Source: Agathobaculum sp. Marseille-P7918 (GTDB lineage: Bacteria > Bacillota > Clostridia > Oscillospirales > Butyricicoccaceae). From it: DNA of 64,000 bases. A program made the position numbers and the translations under genes. Each line of letters starts with the position of its first letter. The stretch's first letter is position 1. Of the stretch, positions 1 to 7,338 are shown in pieces. The DNA lies in NCBI RefSeq assembly GCF_900625105.1, contig NZ_UYYD01000004.1, positions 1 to 64,000 of the forward strand, in the 5' to 3' direction. The notes under the pieces are model-generated. The model was not told the origin of the DNA. It saw only the letters and a list, made by a program, of their open reading frames with translations, and made no database searches.

Positions 1-122
1 CGAGATAAGTGTTCCCATCCTTCGGGAGTAAGGCCCCTTGTAGACTACAAGGTTGATAGGTCAGGAGTGGAAGTGCAGTAATGCATGCAGCGGACTGATA
101 CTAATAGGCCGAGGGCTTGACC
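1..122 (+). rRNA. 23S ribosomal RNA, 3' end (partial)
   Basis: The first about 120 bases match the highly conserved 3' end of bacterial 23S rRNA, including the block around ACTAATAGGCCGAGGGCTTG just before the mature 3' end. The 5' part lies outside the window. The exact end is estimated from the conserved terminal helix strand. It is followed by tRNA genes and 5S rRNA on the same strand, so this is the distal part of an rrn operon. Confidence 0.93.
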
Positions 123-204
123 TCAAAGATTAGAGGCAATCTCAGAAAAGACTCTTAGCTTGCCAAGTTATTGTTCAGTTTTGAAGGTGTAAATCTTCAA
201 AGAT

Positions 205-280
205 GCACCATTAGCTCAGTTGGTAGAGCAACTGACTCTTAATCAGTGGGTCCACGGTTCGAGCCCGTGATGGTGTACCA
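205..280 (+). tRNA. tRNA-Lys(CUU)
   Basis: A full cloverleaf can be drawn: acceptor GCACCAT/ATGGTGT (G1-U72 wobble), D-arm GCTC/GAGC, anticodon stem ACTGA/TCAGT with loop CTCTTAA giving anticodon CTT, T-arm CACGG/CCGTG, and an encoded CCA. It sits between 23S and 5S rRNA. Confidence 0.95.
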
Positions 281-356
281 GAATGGTGCGCTGTGGGATT
301 GGACGGAAAGTGCAGTCCCACGGTGGTGCCAGGCATACCGGGAAGTTCGCTGAAAT

Positions 357-431
357 GGCCCGTTGGTCAAGCGGTTAAGACGGCGGCCTCTCACGCCGCA
401 AACGGGGGTTCGATTCCCCCACGGGTCACCA
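357..431 (+). tRNA. tRNA-Glu(CUC)
   Basis: Cloverleaf with acceptor GGCCCGT/ACGGGTC, D-stem GTC/GAC, anticodon stem GCGGC/GCCGC with loop CTCTCAC (anticodon CTC), T-stem GGGGG/CCCCC and encoded CCA. It lies between 23S and 5S rRNA, after tRNA-Lys. Confidence 0.93.
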
Positions 432-506
432 TCTTTTCTCTTGACAAGATGGTAGGCGGTATGGTATGTTATACAAGCGAGTAAATGCGAAAGCATTTCT
501 CATATA

Positions 507-622
<116 letters not shown>

Positions 623-652
623 ACCAGCGGATCGCTTTGATCCGCTCGACAT

Positions 653-728
653 TCCTCAATAGCTCAGTTGGTAGAGCATGCGGCTGTTAACCGCAGGGTC
701 GTTGGTTCGAGTCCAACTTGAGGAGCCA
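653..728 (+). tRNA. tRNA-Asn(GUU)
   Basis: Acceptor TCCTCAA/TTGAGGA, D-arm GCTC/GAGC, anticodon stem TGCGG/CCGCA with loop CTGTTAA (anticodon GTT), T-stem GTTGG/CCAAC, encoded CCA. First tRNA after the 5S gene. Confidence 0.95.
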
Positions 729-738
729 TCTGATAAGG

Positions 739-770
739 CTTTGCCGCCACCATAATACGTGGCGGCAAAG
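739..770. repeat. 12-bp perfect inverted repeat in tRNA spacer
   Basis: CTTTGCCGCCAC is followed after an 8-base loop by its exact reverse complement. There is no T-run after it, so a strong intrinsic terminator is unlikely; it may be an RNA processing hairpin between tRNA-Asn and the next tRNA. Confidence 0.6.
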
Positions 771-789
771 TACTGTCAATCCCTGATAT

Positions 790-866
790 GGGCCTTTAGC
801 TCAGTTGGTTAGAGCAACCGGCTCATAACCGGTCGGTCCCGGGTTCGAGTCCCCGAAGGCCCACCA
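790..866 (+). tRNA. tRNA with CAU anticodon (elongator Met or lysidine-modified Ile2)
   Basis: Acceptor GGGCCTT/AAGGCCC, D-arm GCTC/GAGC, anticodon stem ACCGG/CCGGT with loop CTCATAA (CAT), encoded CCA. It is not an initiator type, because the first acceptor pair is G-C. Elongator Met and Ile2 cannot be separated safely by eye. The T-stem CCGGG/CCCCG contains one C-C mismatch, which is unusual. Confidence 0.88.
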
Positions 867-882
867 AATTAATTTGATATTC

Positions 883-959
883 GGCCCGGTAGCTCAGTTG
901 GTTAGAGCGCCAGCCTGTCACGCTGGAGGCCGTGGGTTCAAGTCCCATCCGGGTCGCCA
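883..959 (+). tRNA. tRNA-Asp(GUC)
   Basis: Acceptor GGCCCGG/CCGGGTC, D-arm GCTC/GAGC, anticodon stem CCAGC/GCTGG with loop CTGTCAC (anticodon GTC), T-stem GTGGG/CCCAT, encoded CCA. Its GUC anticodon is the type of target used by the GluQ enzyme encoded about 2.5 kb downstream. Confidence 0.95.
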
Positions 960-962
960 TAC

Positions 963-994
963 AACGGCGATTCTTTGATCGCCGTTTGTTTTTT
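963..994 (+). terminator. Intrinsic terminator after tRNA-Asp
   Basis: AACGGCGA/TCGCCGTT hairpin followed by TTTGTTTTTT. It stands between tRNA-Asp and tRNA-Thr. Confidence 0.75.
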
Positions 995-1070
995 GCTGCT
1001 GTAGCTCAGTAGGTAGAGTGCATCCTTGGTAAGGATGAGGTCACCGGTTCAAATCCGGTCAGCAGCTCCA
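995..1070 (+). tRNA. tRNA-Thr(GGU)
   Basis: Acceptor GCTGCTG/CAGCAGC, D-arm GCTC/GAGT, anticodon stem CATCC/GGATG with loop TTGGTAA (anticodon GGT), T-stem ACCGG/CCGGT, encoded CCA. It abuts the T-run of the preceding terminator directly. Confidence 0.95.
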
Positions 1071-1100
1071 AAAAAAGCCTGTCTTTCGACAGGCTTTTTC
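1071..1100. terminator. Bidirectional terminator between tRNA-Thr and cysK
   Basis: AAAAGCCTGTC, loop TTTC, GACAGGCTTTTT. The A-run and T-run on the two sides let it serve both converging units. Confidence 0.85.
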
Positions 1101-1110
1101 TTTTGTTCTT

Positions 1111-2043
1111 TTAGTCGCTGACAAGCGGCGTGGACAGATAGCGGTCGCCGGTGTCCGGCAGCAGGGCCACAATGGTTTTGCCCTTGTTTTCCGGCCGCTG
1201 TGAAAGCGCAACTGCCGCATGCAGTGCCGCACCGGAGGAAATGCCGATGAACAGGCCTTCGCTGTGTGTAAACACGCGCGCGGTAGCAAAGGCATCCTCT
1301 CCCTTGATGCGCATAACCTCATCGTACACCTTGGTGTTGAGCACTTCCGGTACAAAGCCTGCGCCGATGCCCTGAATCTTGTGCGGACCGCCCTTGCCGG
1401 TGGACAGGACAGGGGATTCATCCGGCTCGACTGCGACGATCTTGATATCCGGATTGCGTTCTTTGAGATAAGAACCTACGCCGGTGATGGTGCCGCCGGT
1501 GCCAACGCCTGCAACAAAGATGTCGATTTTGCCATCGGTCTGTGCCCAAAGTTCGGGACCGGTGGAAGCATAGTGTGCTGCAGGATTGGCTGGATTGACA
1601 AACTGACCGGGGATAAAGCTGTTCTCGATCTCCTTTGCCAGCTCATCCGCCTTGGCGATTGCGCCGGACATGCCTTTGGCGCCGTCCGTCAGTACCAGCT
1701 CCGCGCCATATGCCTTGAGCATGTTGCGGCGCTCAACGCTCATGGTTTCGGGCATGGTCAGGATAATGCGATAGCCCTTGGCGGCTGCGACCGCAGCCAA
1801 ACCGATGCCGGTGTTGCCGCTGGTCGGCTCGATGATGGTCGCGCCCGGCTTAAGCGCACCGCTCTCCTCGGCTTTGGCAATCATCGCGTTGGCGACGCGG
1901 TCCTTGACCGAGCCTGCCGGATTGAAGTATTCGAGCTTTGCGAGGATCTGCGCCTCGGCGCCGGTTTTTTCTGCAAACTTATCTGCTGCATACAGGGGCG
2001 TGTTGCCGATCAGCTCGGCAAAGCTGTGCTTGATATCTGCCAT
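1111..2043 (-). CDS. cysK: Cysteine synthase A (O-acetylserine sulfhydrylase)
   Basis: PLP enzyme that makes L-cysteine from O-acetyl-L-serine and sulfide in the cytoplasm. The 310-residue product has the family signature PAGSVKDR with the PLP lysine at about residue 47, the substrate loop TSGNTGIG, the phosphate-binding glycine loop [10 protein letters not shown] and the late SSGAA motif, so it looks complete and canonical. The ATG at 2043 is preferred over a GTG four codons upstream because AAAGGTGG lies 8 bases before it. It is a single-gene unit with its own promoter and a terminator shared with tRNA-Thr. A second, divergent cysK-like gene lies near 12.4-13.4 kb. Confidence 0.93.
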   Translation of the reverse strand: MADIKHSFAELIGNTPLYAADKFAEKTGAEAQILAKLEYFNPAGSVKDRVANAMIAKAEESGALKPGATIIEPTSGNTGIGLAAVAAAKGYRIILTMPETMSVERRNMLKAYGAELVLTDGAKGMSGAIAKADELAKEIENSFIPGQFVNPANPAAHYASTGPELWAQTDGKIDIFVAGVGTGGTITGVGSYLKERNPDIKIVAVEPDESPVLSTGKGGPHKIQGIGAGFVPEVLNTKVYDEVMRIKGEDAFATARVFTHSEGLFIGISSGAALHAAVALSQRPENKGKTIVALLPDTGDRYLSTPLVSD

Positions 2044-2070
2044 GTGGTGTACCACCTTTCATATTTCCTT

Positions 2071-2095
2071 AATTCATAGGTGTTTTATATGAATT
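2071..2095. promoter_or_regulatory. Candidate operator in cysK leader
   Basis: AATTCATA, 9-base spacer, TATGAATT: a perfect 8-bp inverted repeat between the cysK -10 box and its ribosome binding site. Position fits a repressor site near the transcript start; the binding protein is unknown. Confidence 0.4.
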
Positions 2096-2096
2096 G

Positions 2097-2125
2097 AGCA
2101 TACAGGAAAAACTGGATTTTGTCAA
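2097..2125 (-). promoter_or_regulatory. Sigma-A promoter of cysK
   Basis: On the minus strand TTGACA, 17-base spacer, TATGCT, ending about 54 bases before the cysK start. Confidence 0.75.
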
Positions 2126-2134
2126 GAGATATTT

Positions 2135-2162
2135 AAAAAAACGCCCCTATTTTGTAGGGGCG
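2135..2162 (-). terminator. Terminator of the GH3 lipoprotein gene
   Basis: On the minus strand CGCCCCTA, loop CAAAA, TAGGGGCG followed by seven Ts. Confidence 0.8.
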
Positions 2163-2206
2163 CTGTGTTTTGCGGTGTGGTTGTGCTATGAAATTGTCAA
2201 AAGGGA

Positions 2207-3364
2207 TCAGCTGTTGCTGGTATCCAGAAGCTCCAGCTGCATTTTCCAGCGGATCACCCGGATGGCGGCGCCGCGGATGGTATCCTCGGAGATCGTCCCG
2301 TCCTGCACGGCGGTCAGCACAGCGTTGTACTGCGTGACAAAGTCGGACGAGATCAACATATCGTTGCCCGCCTGTACGGCCAGCACGGCTGCGTCCGCGC
2401 CTCCGGTGTAGTCGGTGATGGCCTGCATGACCAGATCGTCGGTCATCACAACGCCGTCAAAGCCGAGTTCATCCCGTAGGATCTGATGCACTGCGGGGGA
2501 GAGCGATGCGGGCAGCGTGCCGTCCATGCAGGAAACAATGTTGTGATTGACCAGGATGGCCTGTGCGCCGGCCTCAATGCCCGCGGTAAAGGGCAGAAAA
2601 TCCGAGGAACGGAACTGCGACAGCGGACGGTCGTCCTGCGCGATGCCGGTGTGCGTATCGGCATTGCTGCCGTATCCGGGAAAATGCTTGAGCACCATGC
2701 CCATGCCGTCCTCGTTCATCTGTTCGACCACCCTGCGGACATAGTCGCTGGTGGCGTCTGCGTCCTGCCCGAAGGCGCGGGCATAGATGAAGTCGGCCGG
2801 GGTGGTGGAGACGTCGCACACGGGCGCGAGATTGACGTTCACGCCAAGCGAGGCGAGCAGGGTATCCTTTTCCTTTGTGTCGCTTTGGATGCGATCCAGG
2901 CCGCCTTCGGCGAAAAGAGCTTGTGGAGATTGGAAGCGGCTTGCGCGGAAGCTGGGATAGGCGCTGACGCGCACGACCGTGCCGCCTTCCTCGTCCACAC
3001 CGATCAGCATGGGCGTCGCAGCGGCCTGCTGATAAGACGCGATCGTCTCGCGTATGCTGTCCGGGGTCTGGTTTTCAAAGTCACGGCCAAACAGGATATA
3101 GCCGCCGATATCGTACTGTGCGGCAAGCTGTGCCGCATCCACATCCGGGCAGCGCGCAAAGAACATCTGCGCGATCTGCTGTTCCAGCGTGAGGGAATCG
3201 ACATAGGTTTCCGCGGGGTCAGGCTCTTCCGGTTCAGGAACCGGATCGGGAGCGGGCTGAGCTGCAGAGACGTCATCCGCCGCGTCGTGGGACGTATGGC
3301 CGCAGCTGGCTGCGCCGAGCGGCAGGCAGAACGCGAGCAGCAAACAGAGCAAGCGTTTTTTCAT
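2207..3364 (-). CDS. GH3-family lipoprotein (beta-N-acetylhexosaminidase type)
   Basis: Glycoside hydrolase family 3, probably acting on beta-N-acetylglucosamine linkages of peptidoglycan fragments outside the membrane. The 385-residue protein begins with a basic, hydrophobic signal sequence and a weak lipobox ending AASC, then an acidic proline-rich linker (about residues 35-55) and the TIM-barrel. The NagZ-type motif KHFPGYGSNADTH (His/Asp catalytic pair) and the nucleophile motif MTDDLVM are present. The ATG at 3364 follows GGAAGG; a GTG three codons upstream is the alternative. Single-gene unit with its own promoter and terminator. It may also be called beta-glucosidase-like, but the KH-x-PGxG motif favours NagZ. 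Confidence 0.85.
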   Translation of the reverse strand: MKKRLLCLLLAFCLPLGAASCGHTSHDAADDVSAAQPAPDPVPEPEEPDPAETYVDSLTLEQQIAQMFFARCPDVDAAQLAAQYDIGGYILFGRDFENQTPDSIRETIASYQQAAATPMLIGVDEEGGTVVRVSAYPSFRASRFQSPQALFAEGGLDRIQSDTKEKDTLLASLGVNVNLAPVCDVSTTPADFIYARAFGQDADATSDYVRRVVEQMNEDGMGMVLKHFPGYGSNADTHTGIAQDDRPLSQFRSSDFLPFTAGIEAGAQAILVNHNIVSCMDGTLPASLSPAVHQILRDELGFDGVVMTDDLVMQAITDYTGGADAAVLAVQAGNDMLISSDFVTQYNAVLTAVQDGTISEDTIRGAAIRVIRWKMQLELLDTSNS

Positions 3365-3390
3365 CGTCAGCACCTTCCTTCCTTGCTCCC

Positions 3391-3419
3391 ATTATACAGG
3401 AGCGGGCAGGCCGTTGCAA
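3391..3419 (-). promoter_or_regulatory. Promoter of the GH3 gene
   Basis: Minus strand TTGCAA, 17 bases, TATAAT. The -35 TTGCAA is its own reverse complement and also serves as -35 for the divergent gluQ promoter. Confidence 0.75.
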
Positions 3420-3443
3420 AGTATATTGTGTTTGTGGTAAGAT
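3414..3443 (+). promoter_or_regulatory. Promoter of gluQ
   Basis: TTGCAA, 18 bases, TAAGAT with an extended TGG just before the -10. Shares its -35 hexamer with the divergent GH3 promoter. Confidence 0.55.
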
Positions 3444-3479
3444 AAGGGGACTGAGGGGATGGAAAGGGGAGAAACCGGG

Positions 3480-4397
3480 ATGCAGACCATCGGACGTTTT
3501 GCGCCCAGCCCGAGCGGACGCATGCACTTGGGCAACGTGCTGTGCGCACTGCTGGCGTTTTTGAGTGCGCGGCAGCAGAATGGGCAGTTTTTGCTGCGGA
3601 TAGAGGATCTGGATGCCATGCGCTGCCCGCGCAGCTTTGCGGATTTAATTATGGATGATCTGCGCTGGCTTGGGCTGGATTGGGACGGCGAAGTGCCATA
3701 TCAGTCCGAGCGGTCGGACATCTATGCGCATTACGAGGCCATTTTACGCGAGAAAGGGCTGCTCTATCCCTGTTTTTGTTCGCGTGCTGCGCTGCATGCG
3801 GCTTCCGCACCGCATTTATCGGATGGGCGCGTGATTTACGCGGGCACCTGCCGCGATCTGACACCCAAACAGGTGGCGGAAAAGCGCAAGACGCGCGTAC
3901 CGGCCACGCGCGTGCGCGTGCCGGATACGGTCGTACGGTTCACCGATGCGGTTTGGGGGGACTACGAGGAGAACCTCGCACAGGAGTGCGGGGATTTCAT
4001 CGTGCGCCGGTCGGACGGCGTATTCGCTTATCAGCTGGCCGTTGTGGTGGACGACGCGCTGACCGGCGTCAACGAAGTCGTGCGCGGCGCGGATCTGATT
4101 TCCAGCACGCCGCGTCAGATCTGGTTGTACCGCCAGTTTGGATTTACGCCGCCGCGGTTTGCGCACCTGCCGCTGCTGTGCGACCATGACGGCCGCCGCT
4201 TGTCCAAGCGGGATGAGGATCTCGACCTCGGCCTGCTGCGGCAGCGGTTTTCGCCCGAGCAGGTGATTGGCGCGCTGGCCTGCGCTGCCGGTCTGATCGA
4301 CCGGCCGGAGCCGGTCGCGGCGCGCGAGCTGGTTCTGTCCTTCGACTGGGCCAAGGTTCCGCGGCATGACCTGTATTTGCCGGATATCTTCAGATAA
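3480..4397 (+). CDS. gluQ: Glutamyl-Q tRNA(Asp) synthetase
   Basis: GluQ-RS is a truncated glutamyl-tRNA synthetase paralogue that attaches glutamate to the queuosine base at position 34 of tRNA-Asp rather than to the 3' end. The 305-residue product starts with the class I signature GRFAPSPSGRMHLGN (HIGH-like HLGN), carries the Cys pair CFC and a further Tyr-x3-Cys typical of the zinc site, and the KMSKS-like RRLSKRD, and lacks the anticodon-binding C-terminus of full GluRS. The ATG at 3480 places the signature at the usual position; an in-frame ATG at 3459 is the alternative and also has a G-rich upstream stretch. Confidence 0.88.
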   Translation: MQTIGRFAPSPSGRMHLGNVLCALLAFLSARQQNGQFLLRIEDLDAMRCPRSFADLIMDDLRWLGLDWDGEVPYQSERSDIYAHYEAILREKGLLYPCFCSRAALHAASAPHLSDGRVIYAGTCRDLTPKQVAEKRKTRVPATRVRVPDTVVRFTDAVWGDYEENLAQECGDFIVRRSDGVFAYQLAVVVDDALTGVNEVVRGADLISSTPRQIWLYRQFGFTPPRFAHLPLLCDHDGRRLSKRDEDLDLGLLRQRFSPEQVIGALACAAGLIDRPEPVAARELVLSFDWAKVPRHDLYLPDIFR

Positions 4398-4425
4398 AGC
4401 GCCCAAGCGGGCGCTTTTCTTTTTG
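4395..4425 (+). terminator. Terminator of gluQ
   Basis: AAAGCGCCC, loop AAGC, GGGCGCTTT followed by TCTTTTTG; it overlaps the stop codon of gluQ. Confidence 0.8.
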
Positions 4426-4437
4426 TCAAAATTTCTC

Positions 4438-4466
4438 TTGACAGCATGGATGGACGGTTGTATTAT
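4438..4466 (+). promoter_or_regulatory. Promoter of the SPFH operon
   Basis: TTGACA, 17 bases, TATTAT. One of the strongest consensus promoters in the window. Confidence 0.85.
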
Positions 4467-4470
4467 GATG

Positions 4471-4485
4471 ATATCAAATTGATAT
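4471..4485. promoter_or_regulatory. Palindromic operator at the SPFH operon start
   Basis: ATATCAAATTGATAT is a perfect 7-1-7 palindrome that starts 5 bases after the -10 box and so covers the transcription start. A bound protein would block initiation. The third gene of the operon encodes a ribbon-helix-helix protein, a natural candidate for autoregulation. Confidence 0.65.
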
Positions 4486-4503
4486 GATTGCGAGGGATAG
4501 GAT

Positions 4504-5514
4504 ATGAACGAAAAACAGGTAGAATATCAGGAAAAGACGCTGCGCGCGCCCAATGGATTGGGGGTCCTGGTGCTGGATGTGCTGCTGTGCATTGCAGCGA
4601 TTGCCCTGATCGTGTTCGGCATCATGAAGATGGATGAAATGGGCGGCAAGGCGGGCGCAATGCTCGCAGTCGGCATCGTGTACTTATGCGTACCGAGCTG
4701 GCTGCTGGCCTGCGGCATCAAGGTGCTGGGCCCGAACGAAGCGTTGGTGCTGACGCTGTTCGGCCAGTACATCGGCACGCTCAAGGGTGAGGGCATTTTC
4801 TTCGTCAACCCCTTCTGCGCGTCGGTCAACCCGGCGGTGGAGAGCGCAAGCGAAGCGGCGCTGACCCATCTGTCCAAGGACGAAAACCCGTCGAGCGGCA
4901 AGATCGTCAAGGCGGCGTCCATGAGCAAAAAGCTGTCGCTCAAGACCATGACGCTCAACAATGACAAGCAGAAGATCAACGACCTGCTCGGCAACCCGAT
5001 TGTGATCGGTATCGCGGTCATCTGGCACATCGAGGACACGGCCAAGGCGGTGTTCGCGGTGGATAATTATCAGGAGTTCCTGTCCATTCAGTCGGATGCG
5101 GCGCTGCGCAACACCGTGCGCCTGTATCCGTATGACGTGTCCGAGGGCGGCGACGAAAAGAGCCTGCGCGGCTCGTCGCAGGAGATCGCGGGCGTGCTGG
5201 CGGAGGAGATCCAGAAGCGCGTGGAATGCGCGGGCCTGAAGATCGAGGAAGCCCGCATCACGACGCTTGCGTACGCACCCGAGATCGTGGCGGCGATGCT
5301 CCAGCGGCAGCAGGCCAGCGCGGTCGTGGACGCGCGCAAGATGATCGTCGAAGGCGCGGTCGGCATGGTCGAAATGGCGCTTGATGAGCTTAGCCGCAAG
5401 CAGGTGGTCGAACTGGATGACGAGCGCAAGGCGCAGATGGTGTCCAACCTGATGGTCGTTTTGTGCGCAGGGAAAGACGCACAGCCGGTTGTCAATTCGG
5501 GTTCGATCTATTAA
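4504..5514 (+). CDS. SPFH/band-7 domain membrane protein
   Basis: 336 residues. Two hydrophobic segments near the N-terminus (about 21-41 and 49-70) are followed by a PHB/SPFH domain beginning at VLGPNEALVLTLFGQYIGT and reaching a helical, charged region ending about residue 310. Proteins of this kind oligomerise on membranes and scaffold functional microdomains; the exact partner is unknown. It is the first gene of a three-gene operon with a two-helix membrane protein and a ribbon-helix-helix protein. The start ATG follows GAGGGATAGG. The family assignment is firm; the cellular role is not. Confidence 0.85.
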   Translation: MNEKQVEYQEKTLRAPNGLGVLVLDVLLCIAAIALIVFGIMKMDEMGGKAGAMLAVGIVYLCVPSWLLACGIKVLGPNEALVLTLFGQYIGTLKGEGIFFVNPFCASVNPAVESASEAALTHLSKDENPSSGKIVKAASMSKKLSLKTMTLNNDKQKINDLLGNPIVIGIAVIWHIEDTAKAVFAVDNYQEFLSIQSDAALRNTVRLYPYDVSEGGDEKSLRGSSQEIAGVLAEEIQKRVECAGLKIEEARITTLAYAPEIVAAMLQRQQASAVVDARKMIVEGAVGMVEMALDELSRKQVVELDDERKAQMVSNLMVVLCAGKDAQPVVNSGSIY

Positions 5515-5546
5515 AATAGAGGTAGGAAGAGAGGAGGCTGGAACGG

Positions 5547-5807
5547 ATGCTTCTGGATCTGCTTCTGGGGTTCGCGGCGGATGCGGTCGTGACGGGCGCA
5601 CAGTCCCGGCGCGTGACCAAGGTACTGCGGATTGTGCTGGCGGTGCTGATCGCGTTGTTTATGCTGACGCTTGGTGGGTTCATGCTGCTCTGCGCAGTGG
5701 CAATTGACGGCGGCATTGCGGTGCGGCTGGTCTGTGGGGGACTGGCTGCACTGTGTTTGGGGTATCTGGTGTTTTTCATTCGCGCGGTTTGGCGCAAAAT
5801 GCGATAA
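5547..5807 (+). CDS. Small two-helix membrane protein of the SPFH operon
   Basis: 86 residues with two hydrophobic segments (about 26-50 and 53-76) and a basic C-terminus. I do not recognise a named family. It begins 32 bases after the SPFH stop behind GAGGAGG and is followed 27 bases later by the ribbon-helix-helix gene, so the three are almost surely cotranscribed. A role in the membrane with the SPFH protein is inferred from position only. Confidence 0.75.
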   Translation: MLLDLLLGFAADAVVTGAQSRRVTKVLRIVLAVLIALFMLTLGGFMLLCAVAIDGGIAVRLVCGGLAALCLGYLVFFIRAVWRKMR

Positions 5808-5834
5808 TCGGTCTGAACAAGGGGAGGTGCAGCC

Positions 5835-6005
5835 GTGGCCGACAAGGAAAAAGCAAAAAAACAGGTGCCGCTGCGGCTGTCTGCCTCGTTATATGATGAG
5901 ATCGCCCGTTGGGCCGAGGATGAGTTCCGTTCGGTCAACGGGCAGATCGAATATCTGCTCACCGAAGCGGTACGCCGCCGGAAAAAGCAAGGACCGAAGG
6001 ATTGA
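5835..6005 (+). CDS. Ribbon-helix-helix (Arc-type) DNA-binding protein
   Basis: A 56-residue reading frame starting with GTG, five bases after GGGAGGTG. The product has a basic N-terminus, then [20 protein letters not shown], which fits the beta strand plus first helix of Arc/CopG-like proteins (alternating V-L-L on the strand), and a second helix with [15 protein letters not shown]. Such proteins are repressors or antitoxins that bind palindromes as dimers. It is the last gene of the SPFH operon and may bind the palindrome over that operon's start. No toxin-like partner is adjacent other than the SPFH and small membrane proteins. Confidence 0.75.
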   Translation: MADKEKAKKQVPLRLSASLYDEIARWAEDEFRSVNGQIEYLLTEAVRRRKKQGPKD

Positions 6006-6044
6006 ACTTGCAGCGGGAATGCTCTTCCCACGGGCGTATGGGTG

Positions 6045-6053
6045 TGGTATAAT
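6045..6053 (+). promoter_or_regulatory. Extended -10 promoter of the GerMN gene
   Basis: TGGTATAAT, a perfect extended -10; no clear -35. About 57 bases before the GerMN start. Confidence 0.6.
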
Positions 6054-6109
6054 AGCTGCACATCCTCCGCAGCGATGTGAGCTGCGGCAGGCAGAAAGGA
6101 GAGAATTCC

Positions 6110-6688
6110 ATGAGCAGACAGTTAAAAATATTTTTGGCCGTGGTCATCATCGTGATCGTGGTTGCGGCGGCCTGCGTTTTTGGATATGTCAGCGGACAGC
6201 AGCCGGAGGATACGACGGAGCCGAACCAGACGGTGGAGCCGACCACCCCGGACGAACCGGACACCCCGGATGATACACAGCAGGAAAATCCGGTGCAGCC
6301 GGAAAACCCCAACCCGACGGGCGGGGATTCCGCGGTTGTCTATGTGCCGGATGAGCAGGGCGAAACGCTCACGCCGGTCGGCACGGACGTGGCGGATGAT
6401 TCCGATCAGGCGCTGGTCGATGCGCTGATTGCGGCGGGCTCGCTGCCCGAGGGCGCGGCGGTGCAGTCCTCTTCGACGGCGGATGGTGTGCTGACACTGG
6501 ATATGAACGCGGTATACGGCGACGCGGTGCGCTCTTCCGGTACGACCGGGGAAAGCCTGCTGATCTATTCGCTGGTCAATACCTTCGTGCAGGCGCGCGG
6601 CGTGAACAGCGTCATCATCACGGTGGATGGTGCGCCGCTCGAAAGCGGACATGAAATTTATGATTACCCGCTGGAGGCCACCAACTAA
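6110..6688 (+). CDS. GerMN domain membrane-anchored protein
   Basis: 192 residues: an N-terminal membrane anchor (about 6-28), a long acidic Pro/Thr/Glu linker (about 31-70) and a C-terminal GerMN domain, visible as the run around DDSDQALVDALIAAGSLPEG, LTLDMNAVYGD and the closing VNSVIITVDGAPLES. The domain occurs in the spore protein GerM and in the lipoprotein LpqB; it is thought to bind cell wall or protein partners outside the membrane. ATG at 6110 follows AAAGGAGAG and is chosen over an upstream frame start. Monocistronic, ending at a bidirectional hairpin. Confidence 0.82.
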   Translation: MSRQLKIFLAVVIIVIVVAAACVFGYVSGQQPEDTTEPNQTVEPTTPDEPDTPDDTQQENPVQPENPNPTGGDSAVVYVPDEQGETLTPVGTDVADDSDQALVDALIAAGSLPEGAAVQSSSTADGVLTLDMNAVYGDAVRSSGTTGESLLIYSLVNTFVQARGVNSVIITVDGAPLESGHEIYDYPLEATN

Positions 6689-6697
6689 GTGCAACAG

Positions 6698-6735
6698 AAA
6701 AAGGCTTCGGAACTTTCGTTCCGAAGCCTTTTTGC
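6698..6735. terminator. Bidirectional terminator between GerMN gene and rbr
   Basis: GGCTTCGGAAC, loop TTTC, GTTCCGAAGCC flanked by A5 and T5. The same stem recurs at 12384-12419 with the reverse-complement loop. Confidence 0.9.
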
Positions 6736-6746
6736 ATGAGATATGC

Positions 6747-7283
6747 TTAGTAGTTTTCTGCCTTGAGCTCGAAATATGCCTGCGGATGCGCGCATACCGG
6801 GCAAACCTCGGGCGCCTGCTTGCCGACAACAATGTGGCCGCAGTTGGAGCACTGCCAAATGCAGTCGCCGTCGCGGGAGAAGACCAGATTGCCTTCCACG
6901 TTGGAGAGCAGCTTGAGGTAACGCGCCTCATGCTCCTTCTCGATTTCGCCGACCTGCTCAAAGAGGAATGCGATATCTTCAAAGCCTTCTTCGTGCGCTT
7001 CCTTGGCAAAGGTCGCGTACATGTCGGTCCATTCGTAGTTTTCACCCGCGGCCGCAGCCTTGAGGTTTTCCGCCGTGCTGCCGATGCCCTCAAGCAGCTT
7101 GAACCAGATCTTTGCGTGTTCCTTTTCGTTATTCGCAGTCTCCTCGAAGATCTTGGAGATCTGCACATAGCCATCCTTCTTGGCCTTGGAGGCGTAGTAG
7201 GTATACTTATTCCGCGCCATGGATTCGCCCGCGAACGCGGTCTGGAGGTTTGCTTCCGTCTTGCTTCCCTTCAAATTTGCCAT
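6747..7283 (-). CDS. rbr: Rubrerythrin
   Basis: Cytoplasmic di-iron peroxidase of anaerobes that reduces hydrogen peroxide to water. The 178-residue product has the ferritin-like diiron domain (ExxH and Glu ligands in [25 protein letters not shown] and [10 protein letters not shown]) and a C-terminal rubredoxin-type iron site, CSNCGH with VCPVCAH. Length and order are typical. The ATG at 7283 is preceded by GAGGAG; a GTG two codons upstream is possible. It lies 55 bases downstream of a PerR-type gene on the same strand, so peroxide control of the pair is likely. Confidence 0.95.
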   Translation of the reverse strand: MANLKGSKTEANLQTAFAGESMARNKYTYYASKAKKDGYVQISKIFEETANNEKEHAKIWFKLLEGIGSTAENLKAAAAGENYEWTDMYATFAKEAHEEGFEDIAFLFEQVGEIEKEHEARYLKLLSNVEGNLVFSRDGDCIWQCSNCGHIVVGKQAPEVCPVCAHPQAYFELKAENY

Positions 7284-7338
7284 AATCACTTACTCCTCAC
7301 ATTGTAGTATTTTTCAGACAGCTTTTGGCTGCCGGAAA

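Noticed and set aside
281-356. Possible further tRNA between tRNA-Lys and tRNA-Glu
   Set aside because: No cloverleaf can be drawn and there is no T-arm GTTC motif in the right place; treated as spacer.
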